The translations under genes and the position numbers were made by a program. From positions 1 through 64,000 of the forward strand of contig CAZBKB010000002.1 of assembly GCA_964492425.1 (NCBI GenBank): a stretch of 64,000 bases of DNA, read 5' to 3'. A model generated the notes under the pieces. That model had not been told where the DNA came from. It saw nothing but the letters and a program-made list of their open reading frames with translations, and did no database searches. Source of the DNA: LBZV01 sp000993855. Lineage in GTDB: Bacteria; Patescibacteriota; Microgenomatia; Curtissbacterales; GWA2-41-24. Below, piece after piece: positions 7,869 to 17,748 of the stretch. How positions within the stretch are numbered: the first letter of the stretch is position 1; each line of letters opens with the position of its first letter.

Positions 7869-8717
7869 GTGCGGCAAAAAATAAAACGAAGAAAATTTAC
7901 AGATGTTGTATACTTTTCCTTAGCCCTACTTGCCATTGAGTCGGTGATTTATTTTTTTGAAGCTTTTACGTCACCAAAAGTATCTTTCGCTCAAGAACAG
8001 GAAGCAACTCAGCCAGCAGTGACTGCTCCTCAGCTGCAATCATTCAAACTCCCCATTCTCATTTATCACTATGTGGAATATGTTACTGATGAAAGAGATA
8101 CCATTCGTCAATCCCTAAACATAACACCTAATATTTTTGAACAGCAGATAAAAACTTTAAAAGATGCCGGCTATACAACCATTACTCCAAGTCAAATAGA
8201 AAAAATAGAAAAAGGTCGTCTGAAGATCGAAAAACCGGTGATTCTTAGCTTTGATGACGGGTATAGGGATTTTTACACGGATGTTTTCCCAATACTTAAA
8301 AAATATAATATAAAAGCTGTGGCCTACGTGAATCCTGGACTTTTGGATAAACTCAACTACATGTATTGGGACGAGGTAAAGGAAATTGCAAAAAGCGGAT
8401 ATGTCGAAATTGGCGCACATAGCATGTCTCACCGATCACTGAGCTCGATCGATGAAAAATCAGCCGAATGGGAAGTCAGGGAAAGCAAAGCAATGCTCGA
8501 GAAACAGTTAAATATTCCGGTCACATCATTTGCATATCCGTTTGGCCATTTTAACAATCAAACAATCGAATTTGTAAAGTCCGCCGGCTTTACGTCAGCA
8601 ATAACAACAGATGAAGGAACAAACGAAGACACAAAAGAAAAATTTACCCTTAAGCGTATTCACCCGGGGTCAAGGATAGGTTTAGATTTGATAAATAAAA
8701 TGTACCTGATAAACTAA
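7869..8717 (+). CDS. Membrane-anchored polysaccharide deacetylase (NodB domain)
   Basis: 282 aa, start GTG. An N-terminal hydrophobic anchor (about 12-31) precedes a Gln/Pro-rich linker. The NodB domain has the metal and catalytic motifs ILSFDDGYRD (D129, D130) and HSMSH (H184, H188), then TSFAYPFG. Such enzymes remove N- or O-acetyl groups from peptidoglycan or exopolysaccharide outside the membrane. It follows the sortase by 48 bp and ends 4 bp before ruvX. Confidence 0.9.
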   Translation: MRQKIKRRKFTDVVYFSLALLAIESVIYFFEAFTSPKVSFAQEQEATQPAVTAPQLQSFKLPILIYHYVEYVTDERDTIRQSLNITPNIFEQQIKTLKDAGYTTITPSQIEKIEKGRLKIEKPVILSFDDGYRDFYTDVFPILKKYNIKAVAYVNPGLLDKLNYMYWDEVKEIAKSGYVEIGAHSMSHRSLSSIDEKSAEWEVRESKAMLEKQLNIPVTSFAYPFGHFNNQTIEFVKSAGFTSAITTDEGTNEDTKEKFTLKRIHPGSRIGLDLINKMYLIN

Positions 8718-8721
8718 GCTT

Positions 8722-9111
8722 GTGCTTTTAGCAGTAGATCTAGGCAAAAAAACGACTGGTGTTGCAATCTCGTCTGGAACAATTTCTACACCCTACAAAA
8801 CAATTACACATAAGAATTTAAAAGAAGCAGTGGATAAGATATCAAAAATTACCGAGAAAGAATCAGTTAGAAAAATAATTCTTGGTTTCGTAGAGGGTAA
8901 AATTAAAAGTTACTTTGAAGATTTTGCAAAAAAATTTAAGCTTCAAAATCCGCAGGTTGAAATTGTAATGCGAGACGAAACTCTTACATCTAGACAAGCA
9001 ACTGAGACTATGATTAATTTGGGCGTACCCAAGTTAAAAAGGAGAAAAAAGGAGCATGAAATAGCAGCAGCACACATTTTGCAAAGTTATTTAAACGAAA
9101 AGAATGATTAA
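8722..9111 (+). CDS. ruvX: Putative pre-16S rRNA nuclease / Holliday junction resolvase-like, YqgF family
   Basis: 129 aa, start GTG. RNase H-like fold with AVDLGKKTTGVA (D6), GFVEG (E58) and RDETLTS (85-90), and a C-terminal EIAAAHILQSYL where the family usually has DAxAA. YqgF is a conserved bacterial nuclease implicated in 16S rRNA 5'-end processing. It overlaps the following small gene by 8 nt. Confidence 0.88.
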   Translation: MLLAVDLGKKTTGVAISSGTISTPYKTITHKNLKEAVDKISKITEKESVRKIILGFVEGKIKSYFEDFAKKFKLQNPQVEIVMRDETLTSRQATETMINLGVPKLKRRKKEHEIAAAHILQSYLNEKND

Positions 9112-9310
9112 AAAAATTATCGCTCCGGTACAAGCATGGGTTCTCCTTCAAGGAAAATGCGTTGGTTGCGGGAAAAGCCTGTCGCTTGGTAGAAAAGTTA
9201 GACGACACGACAATACAGATAAGGTAATATGTTCATGTGGGAGGATATTTATTTTTAATAAACGCACGGGCCGATATACTCGTGCGTCATTAGATGATGC
9301 CAACAATTAA
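9104..9310 (+). CDS. Small zinc-ribbon-like protein
   Basis: 68 aa with C-x2-C (CVGC) and C-x-C (CSC) pairs spaced to bind a metal, flanked by basic residues. Family not recognised. It is overlapped by ruvX (8 nt) and itself overlaps mltG (17 nt), so it is translated as part of this operon. It could bind nucleic acid or act as a small regulatory subunit; the sequence does not decide. Confidence 0.7.
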   Translation: MIKKIIAPVQAWVLLQGKCVGCGKSLSLGRKVRRHDNTDKVICSCGRIFIFNKRTGRYTRASLDDANN

Positions 9311-10304
9311 ACTCACAAAAAAGACGTTAATATTTGCCACATTTTTTCTTGCTTTGGTTCTTACCCCGGTATTTCTAAATCAATATTACAATCTACAACT
9401 CGCACCAATATTGACAATGACCAATGCCGAAGAAAAAATATTTATAGTCACGCCGGGACAATCAATAACAGTTATCGCTGACAATTTAAGAGAAGAGAAA
9501 CTTATCAAAAATGCTTTTGCATTCCGCCTCTTGATTGCCCAGATGGGTATTGGTAGGTCAATTCAAGCAGGCGACTTTCGTCTTAACCCTTCCATGTCTT
9601 CTAGGGAAATCGCGCTTGAGTTAACTCATGGTGCGATTGACATATGGATTACTCTACCCGAAGGTTTAAGAATTGAAGAGCAGGCGGCAATAATCGAGGA
9701 AAAGTTAAAATTCGGAGGTAACAAAAGTTATAATTTTGACAAAAAAGAATACATAAAGTTAGCAGATGAGGGGTATATGTTCCCAGATACATATCTAATT
9801 CCTAAAGATGCTACCGCCCAAATCGTTGCCAATCAACTAAGATCGACTTTCACAAGCAAAGTCGAGCAATCGATAATTGGCAATCTTAAAACCAGTTCAT
9901 CACTGGAAGAGGTTGTCACAATTGCCTCCCTAATTGAAAGGGAAGCAAAAACAGCGCAGGAAAAACCAATAATTGCTGGAATTATCAGCAATCGTATAAA
10001 GCTTGGCATGCTACTACAAATCGACGCGACAGTGCAGTATATAAAAGGCTATGATAGCAACGAGAACACATGGTGGCCGCAGGTAACCCGTGATGACTAT
10101 ACACGAGGCAAATCACCGTACAATACTTATACCAACCTAGGTTTACCACCTGCTCCAATTGCAAATCCTGGTATCGATTCAATCAGGGCTGCCTTAGAAC
10201 CTCAAGAAACCGAATATCTTTACTATATTCACGACACAGAAGGCAAAGTACACTTTGCCAAAACGGTAGAAGAACATAATAGAAATGTAAGGGATTATTT
10301 ATAA
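9294..10304 (+). CDS. mltG: Endolytic murein transglycosylase MltG
   Basis: 336 aa, YceG family. One N-terminal membrane span (about 12-30), a LysM-like segment (FIVTPGQSITVIADNL), then the catalytic domain with Glu in ASLIEREA (E215) and the closing LPPAPIANPG and YYIHD motifs. It cleaves nascent peptidoglycan strands at the outer face of the membrane to set glycan length. Two ATGs lie in tandem at 9294 and 9297. Last gene of the envelope operon. Confidence 0.93.
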   Translation: MMPTIKLTKKTLIFATFFLALVLTPVFLNQYYNLQLAPILTMTNAEEKIFIVTPGQSITVIADNLREEKLIKNAFAFRLLIAQMGIGRSIQAGDFRLNPSMSSREIALELTHGAIDIWITLPEGLRIEEQAAIIEEKLKFGGNKSYNFDKKEYIKLADEGYMFPDTYLIPKDATAQIVANQLRSTFTSKVEQSIIGNLKTSSSLEEVVTIASLIEREAKTAQEKPIIAGIISNRIKLGMLLQIDATVQYIKGYDSNENTWWPQVTRDDYTRGKSPYNTYTNLGLPPAPIANPGIDSIRAALEPQETEYLYYIHDTEGKVHFAKTVEEHNRNVRDYL

Positions 10305-10319
10305 GAATACGGTACAGTA

Positions 10320-10348
10320 TTGACAAACTCTAGCACTGGTGTTATAAA
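10320..10348 (+). promoter_or_regulatory. rpoB promoter
   Basis: TTGACA (10320-10325), 17-nt spacer, TATAAA (10343-10348). Transcription would start near 10355, giving a leader of about 190 nt before the rpoB GTG at 10546. Confidence 0.8.
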
Positions 10349-10388
10349 TCGAGAACACAATCCTTAACAAGGGGGTATTTAGTGTACC

Positions 10389-10506
10389 TTCTTGACTTTC
10401 GTTGTGCCGAAGAAGTTTCCTGTGGATCATACCAACAACTAGTTTTAAGAACGTTTTTGCGTTCCTCAGGTTGATCCTTATCACTATAAACCTCCGTTAA
10501 TCGGAG
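10389..10506 (+). promoter_or_regulatory. Structured rpoB 5' leader
   Basis: Three hairpins can be drawn: CTTCTT/AAGAAG around 10390-10415, GAACG/CGTTC around 10449-10465, and CCTCCG-TTAAT-CGGAGG at about 10490-10506. None has a downstream U-run, so an intrinsic terminator is not evident. A role in autoregulation or transcript processing is possible. Confidence 0.4.
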
Positions 10507-10545
10507 GCTGCTCGTATCTAACTATTAAATAGAAAGAATAAGCTA

Positions 10546-13500
10546 GTGCCAAATCGTATATCCTGGGGACAAATTGCAAACGTAAATTTACCGTCACTCG
10601 ATCTGGTAAGAATCCAGAGAGATTCTTTTGATGAATTCTTGGAAACAGGAATACGAGAGGTAATTGATGAAATATCCCCAATTGAGGATTTCACAGGTAA
10701 AAACTTCACACTAACACTTGGTACTTATTCTTTCGGCAAGCCCAAATATTCCCCAGAAGAGTGTATCAAAAAAGGAATAACTTACGACGTGCCCCTAAAA
10801 GTAGAGGCCACAGTAGTCAACAAGCAAACGGGTGGCAAAAATACCCAAGAAGTTTTTCTGTGCGACCTTCCTCTCATGCTCGACAAAGGTTCATTTATCA
10901 TCAATGGTATTGAACGTGCGGTGGTAACACAATTAGTTCGGGCACCTGGTGTTTACTATAGTGCCGAAATTGATCCTTCAACCGGCAAAACCCTATATAA
11001 CTGCGAAATCAGGCCGCTTCGCGGTTCTTGGTTAGAATTTGCAATTACAAAAAATGACCTTATTACTGTCAAAATTGACAGGCGTAGAAAGTTCCCGGTA
11101 ACCACTTTTTTACGGGCAATCGGTTTTGAAGATTCCGAATCTATACTCAACTTATTCGACAAAGTCACAGATGAGAACGCAAAGCAGCTTCTGCAAAACA
11201 CTTTGGCCAAAGATAATACAACCAACAAAGACGAAGCGCTTCTAGAAATTTACAGGAGAATGAGACCGGGTGATCACGTAATTTTAGACAATGCTAAGGC
11301 CCTCATCGACAGCATGTTTTTTAATCTTAGACGTTATTCTCTGGGGAAAGTTGGTAGGTACAAAGTGCAAAAGAGACTCAAGTTCCTGAAAGAAAAGCTA
11401 GCAGGTCATGAAAAAGAAGATGTAAATAGTCAGATTCTTACCTCACAAGATTTTATTGCATCAATCGCTTACCTTTTCGAACTCATAAATGGCAATGGTA
11501 GGTTAGATGATATTGATCACCTGGGAAATAGACGGTTAAGACGCGTTGGCGAACTGGTGGCCCAAAATGCATTTAGGATTGGAATACTAAGACTAGAACG
11601 CGTTATCAAAGAGAGAATGAGCCTTACCCCGGTAGAAGAAGGAGTACCTTCACCTGCAGCACTTATTAACGCCAGACCAATCATATCAGCGATCAATGAA
11701 TTTTTTCGCTCATCGCAACTTTCTACAATACTCGACAAAGCAAATCCGCTCTCAGAATTAGATAATTTGAGAAGATTAACCGTTATGGGAACAGGTGGAA
11801 TTGCCAGGGAAAGAGCAGCATTCTCAATCCGCGATATCAATCATTCTCAGTACTCAAGAATTTGCCCAATCCGATCTCCCGAAGGTCCAAACATAGGATT
11901 AGTTACATATATGGCACTTTATTGTCGCGTTAATGATTACGGGTTCCTTGAAGCACCATACAGAAAGGTATTACAGGAAAAAAATGGCAAGGCCAAAGTC
12001 ACAAATGAAATAGTTTACTTAGCGGCAGACGATGAGGAAGATTCTTTTATCACTCACGCACAAATAGAAATAGACAGCAAGGGGTATATTGTTGATGAAC
12101 GTGTACCAGTGCGTAATAAGGGAGAATTTACAACTGCCAATAGAAATCTGGTAAATTACATCGATGTAGTACCAAGACAGGTAGTAGGTACATCAGCATC
12201 CCTAATTCCATTTTTAGCAAACGATGAGGCCAACAGAGCTCTCATGGGTACCCATATGCAATGCCAGGCCGTTCCTCTTATAAGTCCACAGGCCCCTATA
12301 GTTGGCACAGGCATGGAAGAGGTAGTAGGTATTAATATGGGAAGGGCAATTAAAGCAGATGCCGATGGACAAGTGGTATACGCTGATAGCAGAAAAATAA
12401 TAATAAAAACAAAAGATGGAGAACAACCCTACAATTTGCAAAAATTTTCCCGCTCCCCCCAAAGTACTTGTTACTCACAAAGGCCTAAGGTTTCAATCGG
12501 TCAAAAAGTCAAAAAAGGAGATGTCATAATAGATGGATCTGCAACTGATAACGGAGAATTATCCCTAGGCCAGAACCTAACAATTGCTTACATGAGTTTT
12601 GACGGTTTAGGATATGAAGATGCAATTGTAATCTCCGATAGACTCGCAAAGGAAGACATTCTCACATCCATTCACATAGAGGAACATGAAACAGCTGTGG
12701 TCGAAACCAAACTTGGACCCGAAGAAACTACTCGCGACATACCCAATGTGTCCGAAGAACAACTGAAATATCTAGACGAAGATGGAATTATAATTGTTGG
12801 AGCAGAAGTTGGACCTAACGACATATTGGTTGGGAAAATTGCACCAAAAGGTGAAACAGAACTTTCTGCAGAGGAACGGCTATTAAGAACAATCTTTGGG
12901 GAAAAAGCTAGAGAAGTCAGGGACACTTCACTCCGCATGCCCCATGGTGAGAAGGGCACAGTAATAGACATAAAAATACTTTCCCGCGAAAAAGGTGACG
13001 AACTGGAACATGGGGCTGTAAAGAAAATAGTTGTCAAAGTTGCCCAAATGCGAAAAATTGTAGTTGGTGACAAAGTTGCCGGACGTCATGGAAACAAGGG
13101 AGTTATCAGCAAAATAGTACCTGCTCAGGACATGCCTTATCAAGAGGATGGAACACCCATAGATATTATTATCAGCCCCCTTTCAGTACTTTCCCGAATG
13201 AATCTTGGTCAGCTTCTGGAGACTCATCTTGGAATAGCAGCAGACAGACTAGGATACAAGGTTGCCCTTCCGGTCTTTGAACATGTGCCGGAGGAAAAAA
13301 TAGTTGCGGAACTTAAACGTGCCGGCCTTTCGGCAGATGGTAGGATGGTACTTTACGATGGAAGAACAGGACTTCCTTTCGACAGGCCAATTGTTGTAGG
13401 CAAATCATACATACTAAAACTGATCCATATGGTTGAAGATAAAACACACGCCCGCTCTACCGGTCCGTATTCGTTAATCACTCAACAACCGCTCGGCGGG

Positions 13501-13908
13501 AAAGCTCAAATGGGCGGGCAAAGACTCGGAGAAATGGAGGTCTGGGCCCTGGAAGCATATGGGGCTGCATATACTTTGCAAGAAATGTTGACAATAAAAT
13601 CGGACGATGTTGTCGGCAGAGCCAAGGCATTCGAGGCAATAATCAAAGGTGAGGAAATCCCGCATGCTCTCATCCCGGAATCGTTTAAAGTGTTGGTAAA
13701 AGAACTGAACAGCTTATCTCTTAATGTCAAAACTGTTGGTGCAAAGACTGCCGAAGAAGAAATAGTAGAACCTGAAACTGAAAAAACTGTAAAAGAAGCA
13801 TTAGCACTTCAGGAAGCATCAGGTGCAGAAATAGTTGCAGTTGAAGGTGAGATCACAACCAGCGATAGTTCGATGGAACTCGAGGAGGTAAAATCACAAA
13901 CAGCATGA
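10546..13908 (+). CDS. rpoB: RNA polymerase subunit beta
   Basis: 1120 aa, start GTG, giving the standard N-terminal half ending VNLPSLDLVRIQRDSFDEFL. The hallmark GDKVAGRHGNKGV is at about residue 841 and PEGPNIGLV marks the fork region. It is compact, without large lineage insertions. In the rifampicin pocket the residues equivalent to E. coli Q513, H526 and S531 read T, N and T. The C-terminus carries an acidic tail after the usual end. It overlaps rpoC by 4 nt (ATGA). Confidence 0.98.
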   Translation: MPNRISWGQIANVNLPSLDLVRIQRDSFDEFLETGIREVIDEISPIEDFTGKNFTLTLGTYSFGKPKYSPEECIKKGITYDVPLKVEATVVNKQTGGKNTQEVFLCDLPLMLDKGSFIINGIERAVVTQLVRAPGVYYSAEIDPSTGKTLYNCEIRPLRGSWLEFAITKNDLITVKIDRRRKFPVTTFLRAIGFEDSESILNLFDKVTDENAKQLLQNTLAKDNTTNKDEALLEIYRRMRPGDHVILDNAKALIDSMFFNLRRYSLGKVGRYKVQKRLKFLKEKLAGHEKEDVNSQILTSQDFIASIAYLFELINGNGRLDDIDHLGNRRLRRVGELVAQNAFRIGILRLERVIKERMSLTPVEEGVPSPAALINARPIISAINEFFRSSQLSTILDKANPLSELDNLRRLTVMGTGGIARERAAFSIRDINHSQYSRICPIRSPEGPNIGLVTYMALYCRVNDYGFLEAPYRKVLQEKNGKAKVTNEIVYLAADDEEDSFITHAQIEIDSKGYIVDERVPVRNKGEFTTANRNLVNYIDVVPRQVVGTSASLIPFLANDEANRALMGTHMQCQAVPLISPQAPIVGTGMEEVVGINMGRAIKADADGQVVYADSRKIIIKTKDGEQPYNLQKFSRSPQSTCYSQRPKVSIGQKVKKGDVIIDGSATDNGELSLGQNLTIAYMSFDGLGYEDAIVISDRLAKEDILTSIHIEEHETAVVETKLGPEETTRDIPNVSEEQLKYLDEDGIIIVGAEVGPNDILVGKIAPKGETELSAEERLLRTIFGEKAREVRDTSLRMPHGEKGTVIDIKILSREKGDELEHGAVKKIVVKVAQMRKIVVGDKVAGRHGNKGVISKIVPAQDMPYQEDGTPIDIIISPLSVLSRMNLGQLLETHLGIAADRLGYKVALPVFEHVPEEKIVAELKRAGLSADGRMVLYDGRTGLPFDRPIVVGKSYILKLIHMVEDKTHARSTGPYSLITQQPLGGKAQMGGQRLGEMEVWALEAYGAAYTLQEMLTIKSDDVVGRAKAFEAIIKGEEIPHALIPESFKVLVKELNSLSLNVKTVGAKTAEEEIVEPETEKTVKEALALQEASGAEIVAVEGEITTSDSSMELEEVKSQTA

Positions 13909-16900
13909 ATGAATTAATAGATTTTGAAAGCTTAAAAATAACTCTTGCATCAACTGAAGACATCAAGACTTGGTCTTTTGGAGAAGTCACAAAACCAGAA
14001 ACTATTAATTATAGAACTCTAAAACCGGAAAAAGATGGTCTTTTTGACGAGCGCATTTTTGGTCCAACAAAGGATTGGGAATGTTACTGCGGAAAATACA
14101 AAAGGATCCGATACCGAGGAATAATCTGCGACAAGTGTGGTGTTGAAGTAACTCAATCTCGTGTCAGACGTGAGAGAATGGGTCATATAACTTTAGCAGC
14201 CCCTGTAGTACATAATTGGTTTTTTAAGGGAAGCCCGTCAAAACTTGGTTTACTTCTGGATATCTCTCCAAGAAGCTTGGATGCTGTTGTCTATTTTGCA
14301 TCGTATCTCGTCATTGAAGTTGTCAATGATGAGAAGAAAAAAATCTTAGACAGTCTTGACAAAGAATTGGAGAAAAAGAAAAAAGAACTGTCCCAAGTAC
14401 TAAAAGAAGAAATAGAAAACGAAGAAAAAGGTGTCAAGAAAGAAGTTGCCTCGATAAAGTCCGGCGCCAAAGGCAAAGAAACTACGGACCTAAAAATAGA
14501 AGAAACACGTCTTTCAATGAGACAACGCCAGGCAAAACTTAGAGAGGATAATGCTCAAGAAGTGTCAAGATTAGAAGAGATTTACAAAAGTATTTCAGAT
14601 AAGGTAAATGCCATAAAACCTCTTGACCTTCTCTCGGAAGAAGAATACTTGAAACTCTCAGATTATGATGCAGAAAGTTTCATAAAGGTTGGAATGGGTG
14701 CCGAGGCAGTATTGCAAGTCTTGGAAAAACTAGACCTTGCAAAGCTTTCCGTATCTCTTCGTGAAGAAATTGTCACAACCTCAGGTCAAAAGCATATCAA
14801 AGCAACAAAGAAACTCCGTGTTGTGGAAAGTATGAGAAAAGCAGGTCTTAGCCCCATGTGGATGATAATGAAAGTATTGCCTGTTCTTCCTCCAGATCTT
14901 CGTCCGATGGTACAACTTTCTGGTGGACGCTTTGCAACTTCCGATTTAAATGATCTTTACCGAAGAGTTATAAATCGCAACAATCGTCTAAAAAAATTAA
15001 TAGAGTTGGGTGCACCGGAAATAATCTTAAGGAATGAGAAAAGAATGCTTCAGGAGGCAGTCGACGCACTGATCGATTCTCAAAGAGTTAAAAACATAAG
15101 GGCTTCTCAGGAACTCAGATCACTCTCTGACATGCTTCGCGGGAAACAGGGAAGGTTTAGACAAAATTTACTTGGAAAGCGTGTAGATTATTCAGGGCGT
15201 TCTGTAATCGTTGTTGGTCCGGAGCTAGCACTAAATGAGGCTGGCATTCCTAAAGAAATGGCACTTGAAATGTTCAAGCCTTTTGTTCTTCGTGAGGTTA
15301 TCGCGCAGGGCCATGCTCCAAACGTTAAAAGCGCGAAACATTTCCTGGAAAGAAGGACTGGAGAAGTTTGGGACATTTTAGAAAACATCACTAAAAATCA
15401 CCCCATACTCCTTAACCGTGCCCCTACTCTTCATCGCCTCGGAATTCAGGCATTTTACCCAATTCTTATCGAAGGCGACGCAATCAGAATTCATCCATGT
15501 ATATGTGCAGGCTTCAATGCAGACTTTGACGGAGATCAGATGGCTATTCATGTTCCACTTTCCGAAAAATCTAAGGAGGAGGCAAAAAGCCTTATGATGG
15601 CAGCGAGAAATTTAGTACGTCCGGCAGACGGTTCACCAATCACTCTTCCAAACAAAGAAATGGCGCTTGGCGTATTTTATTTAACTTCTCAGGATTTAAG
15701 TTTGGAACCGTACTCAGGGATTTTTGCAAATGAGGATGAAGTTATACTTGCCATTTCAAGCAGAAAGTTAGCAGTTAGACAGAAAATATCAGTTAAAATC
15801 GGTAAAGAAGTGATAGAAACAACAGCAGGTCGTGTGCTTTTTAACATGCTTCTTCCCGAAAATATGCGATTTATCAACGAAACCGTATCAGCGGCTATGA
15901 TAAAAAAACTCATCAACAGTGCAATCGACAAAATGCCCGAAGAGGAAGTAAGTAAACTCATAGACAAGTTAAAAGGTTTAGGATTTGAAGGAGCAACTTA
16001 CTCAGGTCTTTCCGTATCGGTTTTTGACTGTAATATTGTTGACAACAAAGAAGAAATTATTGGAAAATCGGATAAAAAAGTTGAAGAGATCGAGAAAAAC
16101 TACAAAATGGGCCTCATTACCCGCGACGAGCAAAAAAGGCTTTCACAAGAAGTCTGGCTTTCGGTAACCAATGAGTTAGCAGATCTTACATGGAGAAACC
16201 TAAAAGAGGATAATTCAATTAAAATAATTTCAGATTCTGGTGGGTCTCGGGCAACCGCCGAACAAATAAAACAGCTTAGCGCTATGCGTGGTCTCGTTAC
16301 CGACCCGTCTGGACAGATTGTTCCACTACCAATCAAATCAAACTTTCGGGAAGGTTTGTCTGTTTTTGAATATTTTACAAGCGCACGGGGAGCAAGAAAG
16401 GGTTTAGCAGATCGGGCTATTAAAACTGCAGAATCAGGTTACTTGACCAGAAGACTTGTTGACGTTGCTCATGATGCAATAGTCCGTCTTTATGAATGTG
16501 GCACAAAGGAAGGAATTAAATTTTCGAAATCAGACAAACGCCAGACTCAATTAATTCAAAGAATAATTGGCCGAGTAACAGCAAGTGATGTTATAGTTCC
16601 AAGGACTAAAAAAGTATTAGTGGCGGCCAATACATTAATTGATGATTCCATGGCGCAGAAAATCAGTGCCGCTGGCGTTGAGGAACTTTTAATTAGATCA
16701 CCACTAACTTGTGATGCTAAATATGGACTTTGTGCAATGTGTTATGGAAAAGATCTCGTTAGTCGTGAAATGGTTGCAATTGGAACTCCAGTTGGTGTCA
16801 TTGCTGCACAATCTATTGGTGAACCTGGAACCCAGCTTACTATGCGAACTTTTCACACAGGAGGAATCGTTGGTCTTGATATAACCCAGGGCCTTCCTCG

Positions 16901-17588
16901 TGTAGAAGAACTTTTTGAAGCCAGGAGCCCCAAGTATGTTGCACAAATTTCAGAAATAACCGGAAAAGTTAAGATCGAAGAGACAGAAGATGGGTACATA
17001 ATTCGTGTTAAAAGCACAAATCTTAAACCACCAGTAGAACGTGAATATTTTGTTTTGCCAACAGCAGAACTCAGTGTAGCTGATGGTGATTTAGTGGCTG
17101 CCGGTACTCCTCTGTCATCTGGATACCTTGATATTAAAGAGGTTCTGGCAATTTCTGGCCTTCGTGCAGCACAAATGTACATTATAACTGGAGGACAAGG
17201 TGTTTATGAATCTCAAGGTGTTGCCATCAACGATAAACATTTCGAAGTTATTGTCAGAAAAATGAGCGAAAAAGTCAGAATCGAAACTCCTGGTGATACA
17301 GTGCTTCTACCTGGCGAGTTAATCGACAAATATCGTTTTACAGAGGAAAACTCCAAAGTATTGGCAGAAGGTGGAGAACCTGCAACTGCACAGGTCGTAA
17401 TTCTGGGAATAACGCGCGCGGCGCTTTACACCGAAAGCTTCCTGTCTGCTGCTTCATTCCAGGAAACAACCAGAATCTTGACCGATGCAGCAATTGAAGG
17501 CAAGACAGACAAACTTTTGGGTCTTAAGGAAAATGTAATAATTGGGCGCTTGATACCAACATCAGAGGATAGAGCTAGGATACAATGA
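13905..17588 (+). CDS. rpoC: RNA polymerase subunit beta prime
   Basis: 1227 aa. The N-terminal zinc site is CYCGKYK...CDKCGVEV, the catalytic NADFDGDQM lies at about residue 538, and there is a second zinc cluster (CDAKYGLCAMC). A Lys/Glu-rich coiled-coil insertion occupies about residues 145-235. The protein ends GRLIPTSEDRARIQ. A separate, DNA-diverged copy of exactly this ending lies 71 bp downstream (17660-17707). Confidence 0.98.
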   Translation: MNELIDFESLKITLASTEDIKTWSFGEVTKPETINYRTLKPEKDGLFDERIFGPTKDWECYCGKYKRIRYRGIICDKCGVEVTQSRVRRERMGHITLAAPVVHNWFFKGSPSKLGLLLDISPRSLDAVVYFASYLVIEVVNDEKKKILDSLDKELEKKKKELSQVLKEEIENEEKGVKKEVASIKSGAKGKETTDLKIEETRLSMRQRQAKLREDNAQEVSRLEEIYKSISDKVNAIKPLDLLSEEEYLKLSDYDAESFIKVGMGAEAVLQVLEKLDLAKLSVSLREEIVTTSGQKHIKATKKLRVVESMRKAGLSPMWMIMKVLPVLPPDLRPMVQLSGGRFATSDLNDLYRRVINRNNRLKKLIELGAPEIILRNEKRMLQEAVDALIDSQRVKNIRASQELRSLSDMLRGKQGRFRQNLLGKRVDYSGRSVIVVGPELALNEAGIPKEMALEMFKPFVLREVIAQGHAPNVKSAKHFLERRTGEVWDILENITKNHPILLNRAPTLHRLGIQAFYPILIEGDAIRIHPCICAGFNADFDGDQMAIHVPLSEKSKEEAKSLMMAARNLVRPADGSPITLPNKEMALGVFYLTSQDLSLEPYSGIFANEDEVILAISSRKLAVRQKISVKIGKEVIETTAGRVLFNMLLPENMRFINETVSAAMIKKLINSAIDKMPEEEVSKLIDKLKGLGFEGATYSGLSVSVFDCNIVDNKEEIIGKSDKKVEEIEKNYKMGLITRDEQKRLSQEVWLSVTNELADLTWRNLKEDNSIKIISDSGGSRATAEQIKQLSAMRGLVTDPSGQIVPLPIKSNFREGLSVFEYFTSARGARKGLADRAIKTAESGYLTRRLVDVAHDAIVRLYECGTKEGIKFSKSDKRQTQLIQRIIGRVTASDVIVPRTKKVLVAANTLIDDSMAQKISAAGVEELLIRSPLTCDAKYGLCAMCYGKDLVSREMVAIGTPVGVIAAQSIGEPGTQLTMRTFHTGGIVGLDITQGLPRVEELFEARSPKYVAQISEITGKVKIEETEDGYIIRVKSTNLKPPVEREYFVLPTAELSVADGDLVAAGTPLSSGYLDIKEVLAISGLRAAQMYIITGGQGVYESQGVAINDKHFEVIVRKMSEKVRIETPGDTVLLPGELIDKYRFTEENSKVLAEGGEPATAQVVILGITRAALYTESFLSAASFQETTRILTDAAIEGKTDKLLGLKENVIIGRLIPTSEDRARIQ

Positions 17589-17619
17589 TAAAGCGCACAA
17601 TTATATCAGAGGAGCACCC

Positions 17620-17642
17620 TTGCGAGGACTTTAGTCTCGCAA
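17620..17642 (+). other. Hairpin between rpoC and its 3'-end echo
   Basis: TTGCGAGG...CTCGCAA pairs over 7-8 bp with a TTTA-containing loop. No U-run follows, so it is a poor intrinsic terminator. Its position between the intact rpoC end and the detached copy of that end is the reason to record it. Confidence 0.5.
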
Positions 17643-17659
17643 AGTGACCTGCTGATTTA

Positions 17660-17707
17660 ATGGGAAGACTCATTCCCACAAGCGGGGACCGTGCAAAGAT
17701 ACAATAA
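17660..17707 (+). pseudogene. Detached second copy of the rpoC 3' end
   Basis: ATG plus 14 codons and TAA encode MGRLIPTSGDRAKIQ, matching the rpoC ending IGRLIPTSEDRARIQ at 12 of 14 positions after the first residue. The DNA differs at most synonymous sites, so this is not a recent tandem duplication. It is most simply the end of a former rpoC allele left behind when the upstream gene was replaced. No ribosome site is evident. Confidence 0.75.
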
Positions 17708-17711
17708 TACC

Positions 17712-17740
17712 TCGACAGGAATATAATCAGCTGTTATAAT
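17712..17740 (+). promoter_or_regulatory. rpsL promoter, leaderless
   Basis: TCGACA (17712-17717), 17-nt spacer, TATAAT (17735-17740). The -10 ends 8 nt before the rpsL ATG, so the mRNA should begin at or within 1-2 nt of the start codon. Confidence 0.75.
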
Positions 17741-17748
17741 TACCGACT

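Noticed and set aside
17660..17707. Mobile-element attachment-site duplication at rpoC
   Set aside because: att repeats are near-identical in DNA; here the protein is conserved while the DNA is diverged, and no integrase is nearby.
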